This document shows positions 62,676-64,000 of a stretch of 64,000 nt of DNA, piece by piece. Source of the DNA: Liquidambar formosana. Its lineage: Eukaryota > Streptophyta > Magnoliopsida > Saxifragales > Altingiaceae. The notes under the pieces are model-generated. The model searched no databases, was not told where the DNA came from, and worked only from the letters and a program-made list of their open reading frames with translations. The first letter of the stretch is position 1, and the number at the start of each line of letters is the position of its first letter. A program made the translations under genes and the position numbers. The stretch covers positions 21,515,053-21,579,052 of the forward strand of contig CM077826.1 of the NCBI GenBank assembly GCA_039720395.1, read 5' to 3'.

Positions 62676-64000
62676 CTAGTTTAGTAAGCTACTCACCCCT
62701 AATCTCACTTTGAAAATCCTCCATTCATTAAATGGCCTCACCCACAAGCATGTGAAAAGCAATCTCTAATTCATTCTGACATGTACAACAAAATTCGTAA
62801 ATTACTACGAACACCTCGTTCAAGCACCTGTAGTAGGTGAATTGTGTCCGCCTCTCTCACATTCAGCCATCACCCATTTCTCTCGCATTTAGCCGACCAT
62901 CCTATTAGAGTTTGGAAGTTGAGAGAGGGAGCTAGTAAATTTTCTACCTAGACATAGACCTGCCAATCAATCGGATTTTGATCTTAATCTAATTTGAATC
63001 CGATCCGATTATTAAGATATGGTAAAAAAATTATAATCCATTAATCCATTAATAATCTAAATCCGATAACCCATTAATTAACAAATCAAATATGGATATT
63101 GTCTAATTTAATCCAATAAAAATCAGATATGATATATTAAATAATATATTTTATTAATTGTTAATTTACTACATATTTATGGTTCATGTGAACATCGTAA
63201 AGTAAAAAAATGTTGAAATTTATCTTCAAATTAAAAAATATATTTCATATGATTATAAAAGTTTAAAAAAATTATATTTTTTTCTCTAAAATTCATGTGA
63301 ATTTTTTGTTAGCTATACCTTTTGTGAGATTATGGGATCCAATCGGATTGGATTTTTGAATCCAACATCGATCTAAAAATAACAAATTTGTAGTCTTGTA
63401 AGGTGGGACCTGAGATTGTACCGTCAGAGTTAATATCAAAAACAATAAATAAATAAAAAAGGTTAAGTATGCATAAGTTAGGTTGTCGCCAAAATGTACA
63501 GATGCATGAACAAGACTAGCTACCAAAAAGATTGGAAAAACAAGACTTAGCCATACGTGTCTTGCGCGCCCTAGAGACAGGCGTTTTAAATCTTGACCAG
63601 AAGTCTCACCGATGATTAACCGAAAATAGAAAAAAGTCACGTCGATGGGTTTAGGCTACCAAATCCACCGGGCTAGTCACATGTGGATGAACACGCGTTG
63701 CTTGCGTCCAGAAAATGGAACCCATGGAGACTTGACTTACAGGTCAACCGTATTGCTCGGGTCAAGTGACAAATCTAACTTAATACGCAATCAATCGATC
63801 AAGGCATTGAATTTTCAAATACCGAGTATAATTAGCAGAGGTGAATGAATAGGTTGCGCTCAATTTTTATCCAATTAATATTTAAATAAAAAATAATACT
63901 CCGTATAGTAACAATTAGAGAGATGTAAGTAAAAGATTACAGTTAAGCAATTCATGATATATATATAGAATCCCGAAAATAGATCAATTGGTATTGTTCA
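62676..64000. other. AT-rich intergenic end of copy B
   Basis: Collinear with about 18590-20258 of copy A. The open frames are short and unsupported. I see no gene. Confidence 0.5.

Larger units (their letters stand above)
38848..64000. repeat. Segmental tandem duplication, copy B
   Basis: Direct-oriented partner of 1-20258. The offset grows from about 38.85 kb at the left end to about 43.74 kb at the right end because copy B carries extra insertions, mainly in introns 2 and 3 of its receptor kinase gene. It lacks some copy A insertions, for example the element at 2956-3786, the MITE at 11021-11264 and the block 15793-17952. Its left edge follows a Tourist-like MITE at 38336-38573. Confidence 0.95.

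Overview
The window is plant nuclear DNA. It is AT-rich, with genes split by many GT-AG introns, a multi-exon LRR receptor-like kinase and dense plant-type transposons (Ty1/copia, Ty3/gypsy, hAT, Helitron, MITEs). A dicot is likely, but the species cannot be named from sequence alone. I saw no rRNA, tRNA, CRISPR array or prokaryotic feature.

Layout. Positions 1-20258 (copy A) and 38848-64000 (copy B) are two direct copies of one segment, about 39-44 kb apart. Both run off the window edges, so this is part of a larger tandem array. Each copy carries, on the minus strand, one 13-exon gene for a malectin-like/LRR receptor kinase of the LRR-I type (the group containing Arabidopsis FRK1 and IOS1). 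Summing the exons I placed by splice sites and reading frame gives 2676 nt (891 codons plus stop) for copy B (42977-60634), which looks intact. Copy A (4860-14340) gives 2677 nt: one extra T at 11756-11757 shifts the frame and would stop translation after about 370 residues, leaving a secreted malectin-like ectodomain without membrane anchor or kinase.

Between and around the two genes are older debris of the same family: terminal-exon ghosts (4134-4290, 42258-42415), exon-1 ghosts (15215-15351, 61427-61563), a two-exon pseudogene (28578-29720) and gene-flank remnants (21580-22980, 30640-31150). The middle 20-38 kb is interrupted by a 5'-truncated Ty1/copia element, a 3'-truncated Ty3/gypsy element and a decayed hAT transposase.

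The A/B pair acts as an internal control for transposition, because one copy often shows the empty site of an insertion in the other. This gives defined ends and target-site duplications for a 411-bp foldback MITE family (three insertions, 9-bp duplications), a second 9-bp-duplication hairpin MITE, an 831-bp hAT-type element, a 3.86-kb long-TIR element and nested Helitron pieces. Copy B introns 2 and 3 have grown to about 6.5 and 4.4 kb by such insertions, yet its exons remain open. I found no clearly new biochemical system. The most interesting signals are the one-base difference between receptor and secreted ectodomain, a sharply diverged patch inside the ectodomain, and the post-duplication MITE burst.
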